The position numbers and the translations under genes are program-made. Shown here one piece after another: positions 37,180 to 46,939 of a DNA stretch of 64,000 nucleotides; position 1 is the first letter of the stretch; each line of letters opens with the position of its first letter. Below the pieces are notes generated by a model that was not told the origin of the DNA, searched no databases, and worked only from the letters and a program-made list of their open reading frames with translations. This stretch comes from Liquidambar formosana (Eukaryota; Streptophyta; Magnoliopsida; Saxifragales; Altingiaceae): contig CM077827.1 in assembly GCA_039720395.1 (NCBI GenBank), positions 24,828,375 through 24,892,374 on the forward strand, in the 5' to 3' direction.

Positions 37180-39334
37180 TATGGACGCTAGAAATCAACT
37201 CAGGGGGGAATCGAGTTGCTCTTTCCACTTTTAAAAGGGTTTTCAAAAAAACAAAGGAGTCACCACCTCATTTTTAGGGTACTGAGGATACCACTAAAAG
37301 ATTTGTTTTATAAAAACAAATTTGACTCCATTAATGAAAATATGCAAGTCTTGAACCAAAAACAAGGGTTCGGGGGCTAGGTTACGAAATAGGAAGGTTC
37401 TGAGCCACGGCCTATAGGCACCCATTTCGCCCGATAAGTGGATCTCATTTATTGATTAGGCTTAATTAATTTCAACCATGTAATAACAAAAAAATTAAGA
37501 AAATTAAAAAATAAAAACTAAACTAAGTTGGACTTGGGCTCAAATAAGCGGCCGTACGTACTTCTGATGAAGATTAAAGTCCACGTAGTTCGAACAACCA
37601 TGTTAGGGGGAAGAGTTTTACTTCCTCATAGGACTCTATTAGAATCCAATCCATAATCAAACACTTGTTTTTGAGAAACAACTCACTTGAAAGAAACAAC
37701 TTTAGTTTAAAAACTTGTTTGATTTAGGATCAAAACCCTAATACAATCCTATGAATAATAAAACTCATGGGAGTATGTATCATCACATAAGCAATTACAT
37801 CATGGCAATGGAGTTTAGAGATTATACTTGACAAAACTGAGGTAGAGTTCTGTTTGTAACCTCGGGGTTTTTGAGTTGAAAATTGGGCAGAGCTTCCACG
37901 CTTTCCAAGCTTTATGATGGCCTTAAGGGAGGGAGTCGCAAGTTGGCCGGAGCTTCTGCGCCTTCAAGCTCTAGAATGGGTTGTAAGTTAGAGGGTACTA
38001 ATAGGAATGTTCCCCACTAACTACTGAGCCAAGCTCTTTCTTTAGAATGAGTCTTAAGTGAAGGGATACTAATAAGAATGTTCAGCCCACACTCAAGAAC
38101 TCAAGCTCTTCATTTGCTTAGGAATACTCTATTAAGACTTGATGTAGAATGAATGAAGGGAGGATCCCTATTTATAGTGAAAGGTGGGTGGAATGAATGG
38201 CTAAGATTGGATCTAGGTAGGGATGATCCAAGGGCTCTAAAACACTCTCAAGAGCTAGTTCCTATCTCAAACACTTTAAAAATCTGGAGGAAATTCGAAT
38301 TATAGCAAAAGATGGACTTTAAAGAGGTCAAGATAAGGTAAAGCACCGTCAAAGGCCAACGGGCACCCTTGGTGGCCGTTTGGCCACCTTGGGTGGTCAT
38401 TTGGCCTTTCTTAGTGGCCATATGGCAACCAGTAGCCTTTTTAGTGCACTTTTTGCCTTCCTTTGCCCTCAAAGGCCAACGGGCACCCTTGGTGGCCGTT
38501 TGGCCACCTTGGGTGGCTTTTTGGCCCTTCATTGGTGGCCGTTTGGTCCTTCTAGGTGGCCACGTGGCCAACAGTAGCTGATTTGTGCCTTTTTTACTCC
38601 TTTTGTGCACTTTTATCCCTTTTATGCTATGTATTTGGTCCATTTCAAGTCTAAATTCATTGATTTTGGACTTAAAACGACCATGGCTCAATTGTCTATT
38701 CAAAATATGGTTAAAAAAAATCCTAATTGAGTCACACTTGGTCAATGAATCAAAGGTTAAGCCTATATGGCTCATAGAGATCAGTTGAGGCTTACCGGGA
38801 TAACATTAAGGTTTGAACCCTAATGGAATCTTAGTTGCAATCAAATTCCCCCAAAAATAATCCCAAGCATTAATACACCTTAATTAAGACTCAATTGACA
38901 TTAATGGAGCATTAATTGAACTCAATTGGATCAAATTAAGAAGCAATTATAAGAAGGGCCGACGAACGGAGTTAAACCGAGCCTACCTTGGACCATCCTT
39001 AAGCAAATCATTTCCAATCTTAACCAAATTTTAAATCAAGCCTATTCATGATATCCTAAGGCCATTAGGATCATCCTGAGATGAATTTGATGAGAATTGG
39101 ATATCAAATAAAAATTATGCAAGTGAAATGACATAAATGCCGTCCAAATCACAAAAGTTCTTATTAGCTATCAAGACTTAACCAAATTGAACCCCGGAAG
39201 ATACCATGGACTCTTTAGGATGTATAGAGCTTAACTAAAAAGATTTGGTGTCAAAATAATGCAAAAGTCTACATGTGATAATGCATGGGAGATGGAGAGG
39301 TGTGGAATTAGAAGATGAAAATGGGGTCTCTACA
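37180..39334 (-). repeat. 5' LTR of element JK (2155 bp)
   Basis: Starts TATGGACGCTAG, so the usual TG has mutated to TA, and ends GGGGTCTCTACA. TATA box at 38169-38176 (minus). The 21-bp repeat clusters are at about 38366-38434 and 38484-38571; the first has three units against five in the 3' LTR, which explains most of the 36-bp length difference. Stem-loop at 37385-37429, conserved block at about 37550-37596. Confidence 0.9.
37385..37429 (-). promoter_or_regulatory. LTR stem-loop, copy in 5' LTR of JK
   Basis: Arms CGAAAT and ATTTCG are fully complementary, as in the other LTR of this element. Confidence 0.6.
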
Positions 39335-39453
39335 CATACCCATTGTCCTTATGACTCTAGAAAACTAATGCAAGTTATTAGACTTAAAAAATATATATAT
39401 ATATGGATGAAATAATGAGCCCTAGTAAGGTGGTGCAAAAATGGGGTGTGACA

Positions 39454-41201
39454 GCTGCCATCATTCTTGCAATTTTACTGATAAAATGCAAGAGGGAAAG
39501 CGCATAAAATTCTTCAACACATGAGGTTAAGTCCACTTTGAATAAGAACCCTTTTTCCTTCTGCTCTACATATTATTTCTGCATTTTCAAGGAATCATTT
39601 CACTATTGCCTCTCTCCTATTTTGGATCCTTGAGGGAAAATAAAGGAAAAAGTCCCAAGAAGACTTTAGAAAGGAATCCATTTCTACACAATTTTTAATA
39701 TCTCCTTATTCTTGGGGTTTCTCTGGGTTTTTTGAATATCATAAAATCAAGTTAATTTCTACCAAGTAGCCATTCATAAGTTCATCAATTTAGCATAGAT
39801 TGAGAAATCTCCACAAAAGTCACAAATCATAGTCCAAAATCACCATACATAGGATGCCACTATTAGTTCACAGAAGTACCTGAGAAAAAAAAGGGGGAGA
39901 ATTCATGGATTACAGTTTGGAATTAATGGCTACTTTGGATATTTTTAATCCCTTTTGCTGAAAAATTAAAGTAATGATAAAAAAAAAAAAAAACAGGTAG
40001 GACTTATTGATCAAATTTGGAGCTTTATTCCCAGACTTGTAAAAGAAATCATTAGTCTGAGGAGTACTAGCAGGAATCGATCAATTGCTAGACAATCCAA
40101 CGGCTGAGAAGGCGTGGGAAGCATGTTGGAGAAGAAATCGGTGGTTGGGCAGTGTTTCTCAGCAACAATTCTTAGGTAGTCAGGTTCACGGTCTTCCTCT
40201 TCTTCTCAATTTTCTTTCCTTTCCCTAATTTTCTTAGAAAATAAATAGCATGTGAAAGAGAACCCTGAAATTATAACCAAAAAGGGGAAAGAAAATCCAA
40301 AATCCCCCCTGAATGTTGTGTGACAAGGAAGGGGGATTTTGGATTTTCTTTCCCCTTTTTGGTTATAATTTTAGGGTTCTCTATCATACGTTGTTTACTT
40401 TCTAAGAAAATTGAGGAAAAGAAAGAAAATTGAGAAGAAGAGGAAGACCGTAACGCCCAACTACTTGAGAATTGTTGTTGAGAAACACTGCCCGACTACC
40501 GATTTTCTCTCTAACATGCTTCCCGCGCTTTCTCAGCCATTGGATCGTCTGGCAATTGAGCGATTCCTGCTGGTACTCCTTGGACTAATGATTTCTTTTA
40601 CAAGTTTGTGAATGAAGCTCTAAATTTAGTCAATAAGTCCTACCATTTTTAATTTTTTAATTTTTTTAATTTTTATCATTACTTTTATTTTTTAGCAAAA
40701 AGGATTGAAAATCACCAAAGTGGCCATTAATTCCAAACTGTAATCCATGAGTTCTCCCCTTTTTTTTTTCTTAGGTACTTTTGTGAGCTAATAGTGGCAT
40801 CCTATGTATGGTGATTTTGGACTATGATTTGCGACTTTTGTGGAGATTTCTTAATCTATGCTGAATTGACTGACTTGTGAATGGCTACTTGGTAGAAATT
40901 AACTTGATTTTATGATATTAAAAAAACCCAGAAAAACCCCAAGAACAAGGAAATATTAAAAATTGCGTAGAAATGGATTCCTTTCTAAAGTCTTCTTTGG
41001 ACTTTTTCTTATATTTTCTCTCGAAGGTCCAAAATAGGGGAGAGATAATGGTGAAATGATTCCTTGAAAATGCAAAAAGAATATGTAGAGCCAAAGGAAA
41101 ACAGGGTTCTTATTCAAAGTGGACTTAATCTCGTATGTTGAAGAATTTTATGTGCTTTCCCTTTTGCATTTTATCAGTAAAATTGCAAAGATGATGGTAG
41201 C
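39454..41201. repeat. Large foldback: two inverted arms of about 0.86 kb around a spacer of about 20 bp
   Basis: The left arm 39454-40310 and right arm 40331-41201 are inverted copies. The inner 25 bp, GGGGAAAGAAAATCCAAAATC and on, pair perfectly across a spacer near 40311-40330. The outer parts still match clearly (GCTGCCATCATTCTTGCAAT against the complement of the end at 41177-41201), with scattered indels such as the poly-A/poly-T tracts near 39978 and 40650. The left arm is cut exactly where element C ends, so the arm may once have been longer. There is no transposase and no gene that I recognise in the arms. It could be a foldback transposon or an inverted duplication of host sequence. 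Confidence 0.88.
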
Positions 41202-42057
41202 CTACTGTTGTTGTTAGGGATTGGTCATAATCAAGTTGATGCCTTTTGGTTCAGGGAGGAATCGACTATAATATTGCGAGTGTGAGTTTTGCCCCACTTT
41301 TTAGGTCTTTAGTATTGTAACTTTAGTATTGTAAATGATTGCTCCATTAAGCACATGAGTATGGTAACATCTTATTTGAAAGGACCTAAGTTAACATCAC
41401 GGACATAAACGATAATTTCACATAATAAAAAAAAACGTAACGACATTTTCTAACTGTTATAGTCGACCATAAACAAATTATAGTTGACCTATAAATGGAT
41501 TTCGGAACTAAAATAAACTTTCTGTCTGTTATATTTTACTATAACATTTTATAGTCAACTATATTGAATGTTCAAACATCAATTTCAACTACTTCAACTC
41601 TCTGTTTATTATAGTCGACTACAAAATGATATAGTCGACTATAATATACCTAAAGTATACATGTGAGGCTCACGTGAGGCTATGTACTTTGGGTGAGAAT
41701 GCTTACATGAATGCCACATAGGCTCCATAGGCTCCACGTAATCAGTACGTGAGCTGCACATGTCTTTTTCGTCAAACTTCCTAACGTCTGTTTGCTTCTG
41801 GATCGGATTGAAACTCAATTCGATGTTTTTGGACCAAATTGACACAATTCGAAGTTTGTGGATCCAAATTGAAACTACCCCTAAAGTTGAAGGTATTAAA
41901 AAGTAATTAACCCAAAAAAGAAAGAAAGTACAAAAATGACTTTTTCTACTGATAAAAAGATTTTTTGAAAAGTGCAACCAAACATGAAACACCAAACAGT
42001 GCTGTTATTTTTCGATAGCTCAGCACTCACGCTTATAAGGCCAAGAGCTCCATCTAA
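41202..42057. other. Intergenic, with a cluster of TATAGTYGACTATA-type palindromes
   Basis: Between about 41456 and 41645 the motif seen in LTR X recurs: TTATAGTCGACCATAA, TTATAGTTGACCTATAA, TTATAGTCAACTATAT and a perfect ATAGTCGACTAT at about 41631-41642. This may be a fragment of the same LTR family. The open frame on the minus strand at 41639-41995 has no recognisable motif and I do not accept it as a gene. Confidence 0.55.
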
Positions 42058-42466
42058 AGCTGTGTATGGATTCTGAGAAATGGAGAGAAGAGAAAAGAAG
42101 AGAAGATAAACGAAGAGCAGGGAAGAGAAAGAAGATAAAATAACTTTCTCTCCACCTTGTTTGGTTAGTAGACCTCATTAATAAAGAGAAAAGGAGAGAA
42201 AGTAATCATAATTACATAATTATCCCCTTTTTATATATTAAACAAAAGTTGTGTGGGGGTATAATTGTTATTTCATCACTTAATAATTCATTTTCTCTCA
42301 ATTTCTCTCCAAATCTCTCCAATTTGGAGAGAAAGGTAAAGTTCTCATTTTCTCTCCATTTCTCCTCATTTCCTTTCTCTTCTCTCCTAACTTAACAATC
42401 CAAACGAGGGAAATGGGGAGAAAGTCATTTTCTCTTCTCTCCATTTCTCTTAATCCATACATAGCC
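42058..42466. mobile_element. Tourist-like (PIF/Harbinger) MITE, about 409 bp
   Basis: The left end AGCTGTGTATGGATTCTGAG and the complement of the right end GGCTATGTATGGATTAAGAG pair, and the similarity continues through AAATGGAGAGAAGAGAAAA. TAA flanks both ends (42055-42057 and 42467-42469). A 3-bp TAA duplication with a GGCTATGTATGG end fits PIF/Harbinger. The interior is GA/CT-rich and has no coding capacity. Confidence 0.82.
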
Positions 42467-43084
42467 TAAACGAACTTGGTCAGAGCTTGTTAAGTAAAGG
42501 TTGTCCATCAGAATGGATGATTTGAAGTCATCGATGGGAGGAAATGGACGTTAATTAGATGAGATCGTGGGGGTTGCCTATTCAAATTCTATGATTGTGA
42601 TTAGTGCTTAGATGTTGTCATCGGTGGTCGTTTATCGGTGGTTAATGGCAGTCAATGATTCATCACAAGAGGTTGAATGGCCGAGGATCAAAACTTCAAT
42701 ATTAGTTCGTCTTCTCGGCCAAGAGCCCCTTAGAATGCGACAAAACCCTTCAAAGGTTTGAGGGATATCCCTTTGTTTCCAGAATAGTTAAAACAGTGGT
42801 CGGACATCATGGAAGCAAAAGATGTGAGAAAATGTGAGAGAGGTGAGACTATGAGAGAGTGTGAGCTCAGCCCCTGGTGAAAGCCCAATGAAATTTTCCC
42901 CAAATTTTTCACACTTTCCTCGTTGTTTAAAATGAAAATGAAAATTCTTATTTTCCCCTTTGTTTTCCCTTATATATATATATATATTTTTTTTTCAATG
43001 CATTTTTCTCTTGCCACCAAACAAGAGAAACAAGATTCTTTCAATTTTTTTCCTTTCCATTGTAAAACCACAAACCAAACAGAG
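42467..43084. other. Intergenic stretch
   Basis: No gene or repeat recognised apart from a short TA/T run near 42972-43000. Short open frames on the minus strand lack any motif. Confidence 0.5.
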
Positions 43085-43260
43085 GATTAAATTATAGATT
43101 TTGAAAAAACTTTATTCCTCAAAGTTGTTCAAAATAGATATCTTTTAGTGGGCAACGTGACCAATTTTCATAAATTTTTTTATATTTTTCGTATAATCTC
43201 TTTAAAGAGTAAAATAAATAGGAGTGCAAATAAAAATCAAGGGGTGACAATGACCTCTCC
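43085..43260. repeat. Fragment of the foldback MITE family (right half)
   Basis: It carries the family phrases 'aaaaactttattcctcaaagttgttcaaaata', 'ttttagtgggcaacgtgaccaattttcat' and an end resembling GGGGTGACAATGACC. Only one half is present. The same phrases occur in fuller copies at 51414, 54395 and 56157. Confidence 0.6.
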
Positions 43261-43698
43261 CTTGGTTTAGTTGTAATCGAGCCTAAAGTTTCAGGCTCAT
43301 TTGTTCTCCAATCCTTTACTATCTCATTAATTGATGCTTTTGTAGTTGTACCTTTGACAATGCATGAATTTGTCTTCAAATGACACTTGTCATCCAAAAG
43401 TACAATCCCTCGAATATTGGAATTCTATGGAAGGATCTATTAACAAACATTCCCCTTATTTAAGCAAATATTACACAAATCTCAAGACAAGTGCAGTATC
43501 TTACCATTTGATAGATCAATAACACTTCAAGAAGAACATACAAAATTTTATTATAAAGTGCCACATAATTTAATGACATGTGTTCATCAAACTTTATATT
43601 CCCTCTCCTCCAATAGTATTTGATCAAATTTTTTCGTTAATTTTGACCAACATGTGTAGACTCATTTTAACTTATCTTGGGATGAATTTGCTCATATG
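43261..43698. other. Intergenic stretch
   Basis: Nothing recognisable in either strand. The 17-bp target duplication of the following LINE fragment starts at 43699. Confidence 0.5.
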
Positions 43699-43715
43699 AG
43701 AATGATTCAATGTGA

Positions 43716-43903
43716 GTTTTGGGTAGTTAGACATGTTCCTTGGTCAGATAACAAGGCCGCTCATGAGTTGGTCCAATGGATTGCTTTTTGTAATCATTTT
43801 GGAGACATTCTTATTTCCGACCTTCCCCAAATTGTGGTAGAGGAGGTCGATCACGGGAATGATTCTGCTTCTTCTTTATAATATCATTTACTTATCAAAA
43901 AAT
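43716..43903 (+). mobile_element. 5'-truncated LINE (188 bp): end of RNase H domain plus 3' tail
   Basis: Translation gives WVVRHVPWSDNKAAHELVQW and then CNHFGDILISDLPQIVVEEVD up to a stop near 43880. The HVPxxxNxxAHxLxQW pattern is the C-terminal end of the RVT_3 RNase H-like domain found in plant L1-type LINEs. A short 3' tail ending TTATCAAAAAAT follows. The 17-bp sequence AGAATGATTCAATGTGA occurs directly before (43699-43715) and after (43904-43920), a target duplication of the size usual for LINE insertion. A chance ATG in the left duplication makes an open frame, but this is not a gene. Confidence 0.88.
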
Positions 43904-43920
43904 AGAATGATTCAATGTGA

Positions 43921-45569
43921 AGACTATAATAGTGTGACATGTTTTAAATTGGGGTGTGCCTATTTCCACACCCTTTTTTTTACTAATCTGCAATCTCCTT
44001 CTATGCGTAAAAAGACTGTGATAGAGTGTAGATTAGGATAAACCCATAGAAAAGTTTGGATTAGCAAAAAGATGAGAAAAGCCAATTCTTTAATTTTCAT
44101 GCCCAAAATAGCAACAAGAATGAGAGCCTTGATGGCAAGAGAAAAGGGGGATGGGCTTACTACCATTTAAATCAACATAAAAAAGATCAGGAGCCATCAT
44201 CTCACGAGACCCACTTTGTATGGTAAAGCTGTTGAGTTTAACCATTTGATTGCAATTGACTTCGACGCACAATGGAAAAGATCATCTAAAAGTTCTAAAA
44301 GTAAATTCACCTGGAACCCCTTTCCAAGACCTGTTTATCGAGAGTGAGTGGTAATGGTTTTTATAAGTTTTTGTAGATCATAATGGGATTTTGTTCTTTA
44401 ACGTTAAATATGGTAAAAAAATAATTATAATAAATAAGGGGGTCAAACTCATCAATTTTTTAGGTCAAAAAAAACTTCTAGAGGGTCAAAATAATTTTTT
44501 TCTTGAAGGGTTGAATAAATAAAAATAAAAATCAGGAGGGTCAATTCCCCCCTCCCTCCGCCCTAGTATCGTCGCATTTACCTTTGCCCTCAAATCAGAG
44601 TGAAAAGAGAAGTTGGAATTGGGTTTCACTGCAAATTTAAATACCTGCACAAGTCTCACATTTGAATTTAGAGTAACCCATCCATCCAAGTTTATTGCTT
44701 GCTTAGGAGAGAGGGTTTCCCAAAGTTGTTTGTAGATCGAATTGGATGCTGAATCATGTCGGTCCTTTTTCCCCATTCCACAAAGTTCAACCCAAATGGT
44801 GCCTCTGAATTCTGATTGAAGACTGCACAGCCCTAATTAGAAAGCTAAGGTTTAAGAAAATTATTACTCGGATAGGTTTTCTAACACGGGGTCAGCTGCC
44901 AATTTTCATCCTTCCCATACTTTAGGCCTGCTATACGGGGGGGACCTCTGAGGTGGTGTTGTGCCTAATGGCTAGAAGCTTTTACGGAGTAGCATTTTTT
45001 TTATTTTTTTTGTTGGTGTTGTTATCATTGTTTTCTTCCCTTGTACTCATATATAAATAAAATAAATACAGAAAGAGCAAGAAGAAGAAGTGACCGGATG
45101 GACGTACACTTGTAAAATTATGAAGTTGTACACTCTTTTCTTCTGTACAAAATTTGGATCCGGTGCTTTTATTCTTATTCTTCTTCTTATTATTATTGTT
45201 TCATTTTTATATCGAGATGTTCTCAAATAAATCCACTCAATCCACCGATTGGGATTATTTGGGTCCCGATGTATCTTTTGAAATTACTTCCTAAGAGGGG
45301 CCTTGACTGCATGCAATCGTATAGATAAATAATAATTAAAAAATAAAAAATAAAAAAATAGTGGACCCAAAAGGTTAGCTAGAGGTGACAACATGCACTT
45401 AAGATCTAAAATGTCACTTCATCCACTTTTGTAATAGATTTTGCATAACATATTCAGGTAATTAATTATAAGAGTTGACCTATAATGTATACACGAAGAC
45501 GCAAGGGTTTATTTCATTAATTTAAAGTTTGGGTAAGAAGATTGCACGATAAAATCCCAAAATCTCATG
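43921..45569. other. Intergenic, with two unrecognised minus-strand open stretches
   Basis: The minus-strand stretches at 44090-44272 and 44486-44776 (96 residues; a segment reads KQLWETLSPKQAINLDGW) are open but have no motif I know. They may be fragments of one old host gene or transposon. The rest is AT-rich with microsatellite-like T runs. No RNA gene was seen. Confidence 0.4.
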
Positions 45570-45915
45570 CAGAACCAACCTGCCAACCTAATCGCAAATT
45601 AAAATTACCAAAAACATTAGAATATGTTGAGATTCCTCATTAAAAAAATATATTTTCAGTTTAGCCCAATTAGTCCATTACAATAACTTGATTATCTCTT
45701 AACATATATTAGTTTGATATCTAATTTATTAGTCAAAATTAAATCCCAAAATCTATTTGTTAGGGATCAACCAGAACCAACCAATAATATTAGAGTATGT
45801 TATTACTTCTCATTAAAAAATATATATATATATCTATTTTCAGTTTAGCCCAATTAGTCAATTACAATAATTTCATTATCTCTTAACATTGGTTTGATAT
45901 CAAATTTATTAGTCA
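45570..45915. repeat. Tandem duplication, two units of about 170 bp
   Basis: The block TTTTCAGTTTAGCCCAATTA, followed by 'ttacaataa' and 'attatctcttaacat', occurs at about 45653 and again at about 45838, together with the flanking 'attagaatatgtt' and 'tttattagtcaa'. The units differ by small indels and a TA run. Confidence 0.75.
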
Positions 45916-46534
45916 ATTTCCTTTTCTTTCCTTTTTTTTTTTTTTTTTTTTTCCCTTTTTTCTCATTATGAAGTAGGTTTCTTTCTTCTCTTTGTCAATG
46001 CATTGATGCTTCAAACTTCAAAGTTTTTGGCTGGATGGTGCTGGCCCGCGCCTGACACTGATACCGCTAAGGGCTGACCCGTCAAAATAAATAGATTAAG
46101 TAAGGTCTGAGCTCATGACCCAACTAACCATTACTTTATGGGCTCTACCAATCTCAATGCACAGCTCATACACCAAAATGCCCATTGCTTCCTCATACCG
46201 TAAACGGCTGCTTTGATTCTTTGCTTTCTTCCTGTCAACTATTTCGTACGTACCCACCGCCGACGCGTATTTTACATGCCATGTTGTTCTCTTGCATTTC
46301 TAACCAAGCCAAGCAAAGTGGAACCATTTTAATAGAGGGAGAAAAAAGTAAGTAGAAATGGATCCCTACAAGTTAATAATTAATAGAAATATTGAGTTTG
46401 TTTTATTTTAAATTAAGAAGAGAGAAGTAAGAGAGCTAGCTAATGCCATTTCAGTCGATAAATGAATCTGGTAACGATATCCCATATATATTGTAGACTT
46501 GCAGTAATGTACTCTAGTAGTAAACATACCATAG
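45916..46534. other. Intergenic stretch
   Basis: Contains a T run at about 45930-45953 and otherwise nothing recognisable. Confidence 0.5.
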
Positions 46535-46544
46535 AATTACAAAA

Positions 46545-46929
46545 GGTAAATCGTAGAAAACCCTTACAAAAGGTAAATTGTAGAAAACCCCCTCTGAAGT
46601 ATGGGGGGTGTTAGCAGATAACCCCCTTATGTTTTAATTTTGTCAATGTGCCCCCTAGTTCAATTGGAAGACAAAACCAATTATCGATGACCACCCAATT
46701 GGCTATGACGCCGGCGAGGGTTCCGACAATTTTGGGTAACATAGGTCCATTAACGATATCACGTGCATAGATACATTACTAATTTTTGTTAATTTTTATT
46801 AACGGCGAGTGACGATGGGGCACATTGACAAAAATTAAAATATAAAAGAAGCACATTGACAAAATTAAAATATAAAGGGAGTTATCTGCTGATCCCCATG
46901 CTTCAAGAGGGTTATCTACAATTTACCCC
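46545..46929. mobile_element. Mutator-like MITE (about 385 bp)
   Basis: Long imperfect terminal inverted repeats of about 90 bp: left GGTAAAT..GTAGAAAACCC, GCAGATAACCC and TTTTAATTTTGTCAATGTG; right the complements CACATTGACAAAATTAAAAT, GGAGTTATCTGCTGAT and GGGTTATCTACAATTTACCC. Flanks AATTACAAAA (46535-46544) and AATTATAAAA (46930-46939) match at nine of ten bases, the 9-10 bp size expected of Mutator-type insertion. The left end contains a small internal duplication of its first 27 bp or so. No transposase. Confidence 0.78.
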
Positions 46930-46939
46930 AATTATAAAA

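Larger units (their letters stand above)
28854..39334 (-). mobile_element. Complete non-autonomous Ty3/gypsy element JK (10.5 kb), gag only
   Basis: Both LTRs are present (28854-31044 and 37180-39334) with the target duplication CATAC at 28849-28853 and 39335-39339. The PBS lies at 37160-37176, next to the LTR on the right, so transcription runs leftward. The only coding remnant is gag (34700-36170). No protease, reverse transcriptase, RNase H or integrase motif is seen between gag and the 3' LTR; that space holds tandem repeats and T-rich tracts. In a 120-bp stretch compared by eye (30301 onward against 38586 onward) the two LTRs differ at five positions, so this is the youngest large insertion I can date. 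Confidence 0.9.
8232..39453 (-). mobile_element. Element C: oldest Ty3/gypsy layer of the nest, broken by all the others
   Basis: C's own sequence is internal 8232-9162, internal 12226-13772, leader 17094-17528, and 5' LTR pieces 17529-18223, 20954-21554, 27721-28853 and 39335-39453. Removing the insertions and one copy of each target duplication makes each flank continue smoothly into the next, judged against LTR F, LTR H and element A. The internal pieces carry the same gag, zinc-knuckle and spacer modules as element A. The 3' end and 3' LTR lie left of the window. Right of 39453 the flank is a foldback sequence; the first 5 bp there (GCTGC) would be C's target duplication if it could be matched. 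Confidence 0.85.
17529..39453 (-). repeat. 5' LTR of element C, about 2.5 kb, split into four pieces by three insertions
   Basis: The pieces are 17529-18223, 20954-21554, 27721-28853 and 39335-39453. Ends: TGTGAACCCATG at the left and GGGGTGTGACA at 39449-39453. Without insertions (2730, 6166 and 10481 bp, plus 5 bp of target duplication each) it is about 2.5 kb, similar to LTR H (2730 bp), its closest relative here. TATA box at 27983-27990 (minus), GC-rich palindrome at 28178-28258, transcribed conserved block at 17995-18048, stem-loop at 17740-17783. Confidence 0.87.

Noticed and set aside
41639..41995. 118-residue minus-strand open frame
   Set aside because: No motif, overlaps the palindrome cluster and is low in codon structure.
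44486..44776. 96-residue minus-strand open frame as a gene
   Set aside because: No recognisable domain and no promoter or partner exon seen; kept only as a note under the intergenic entry.
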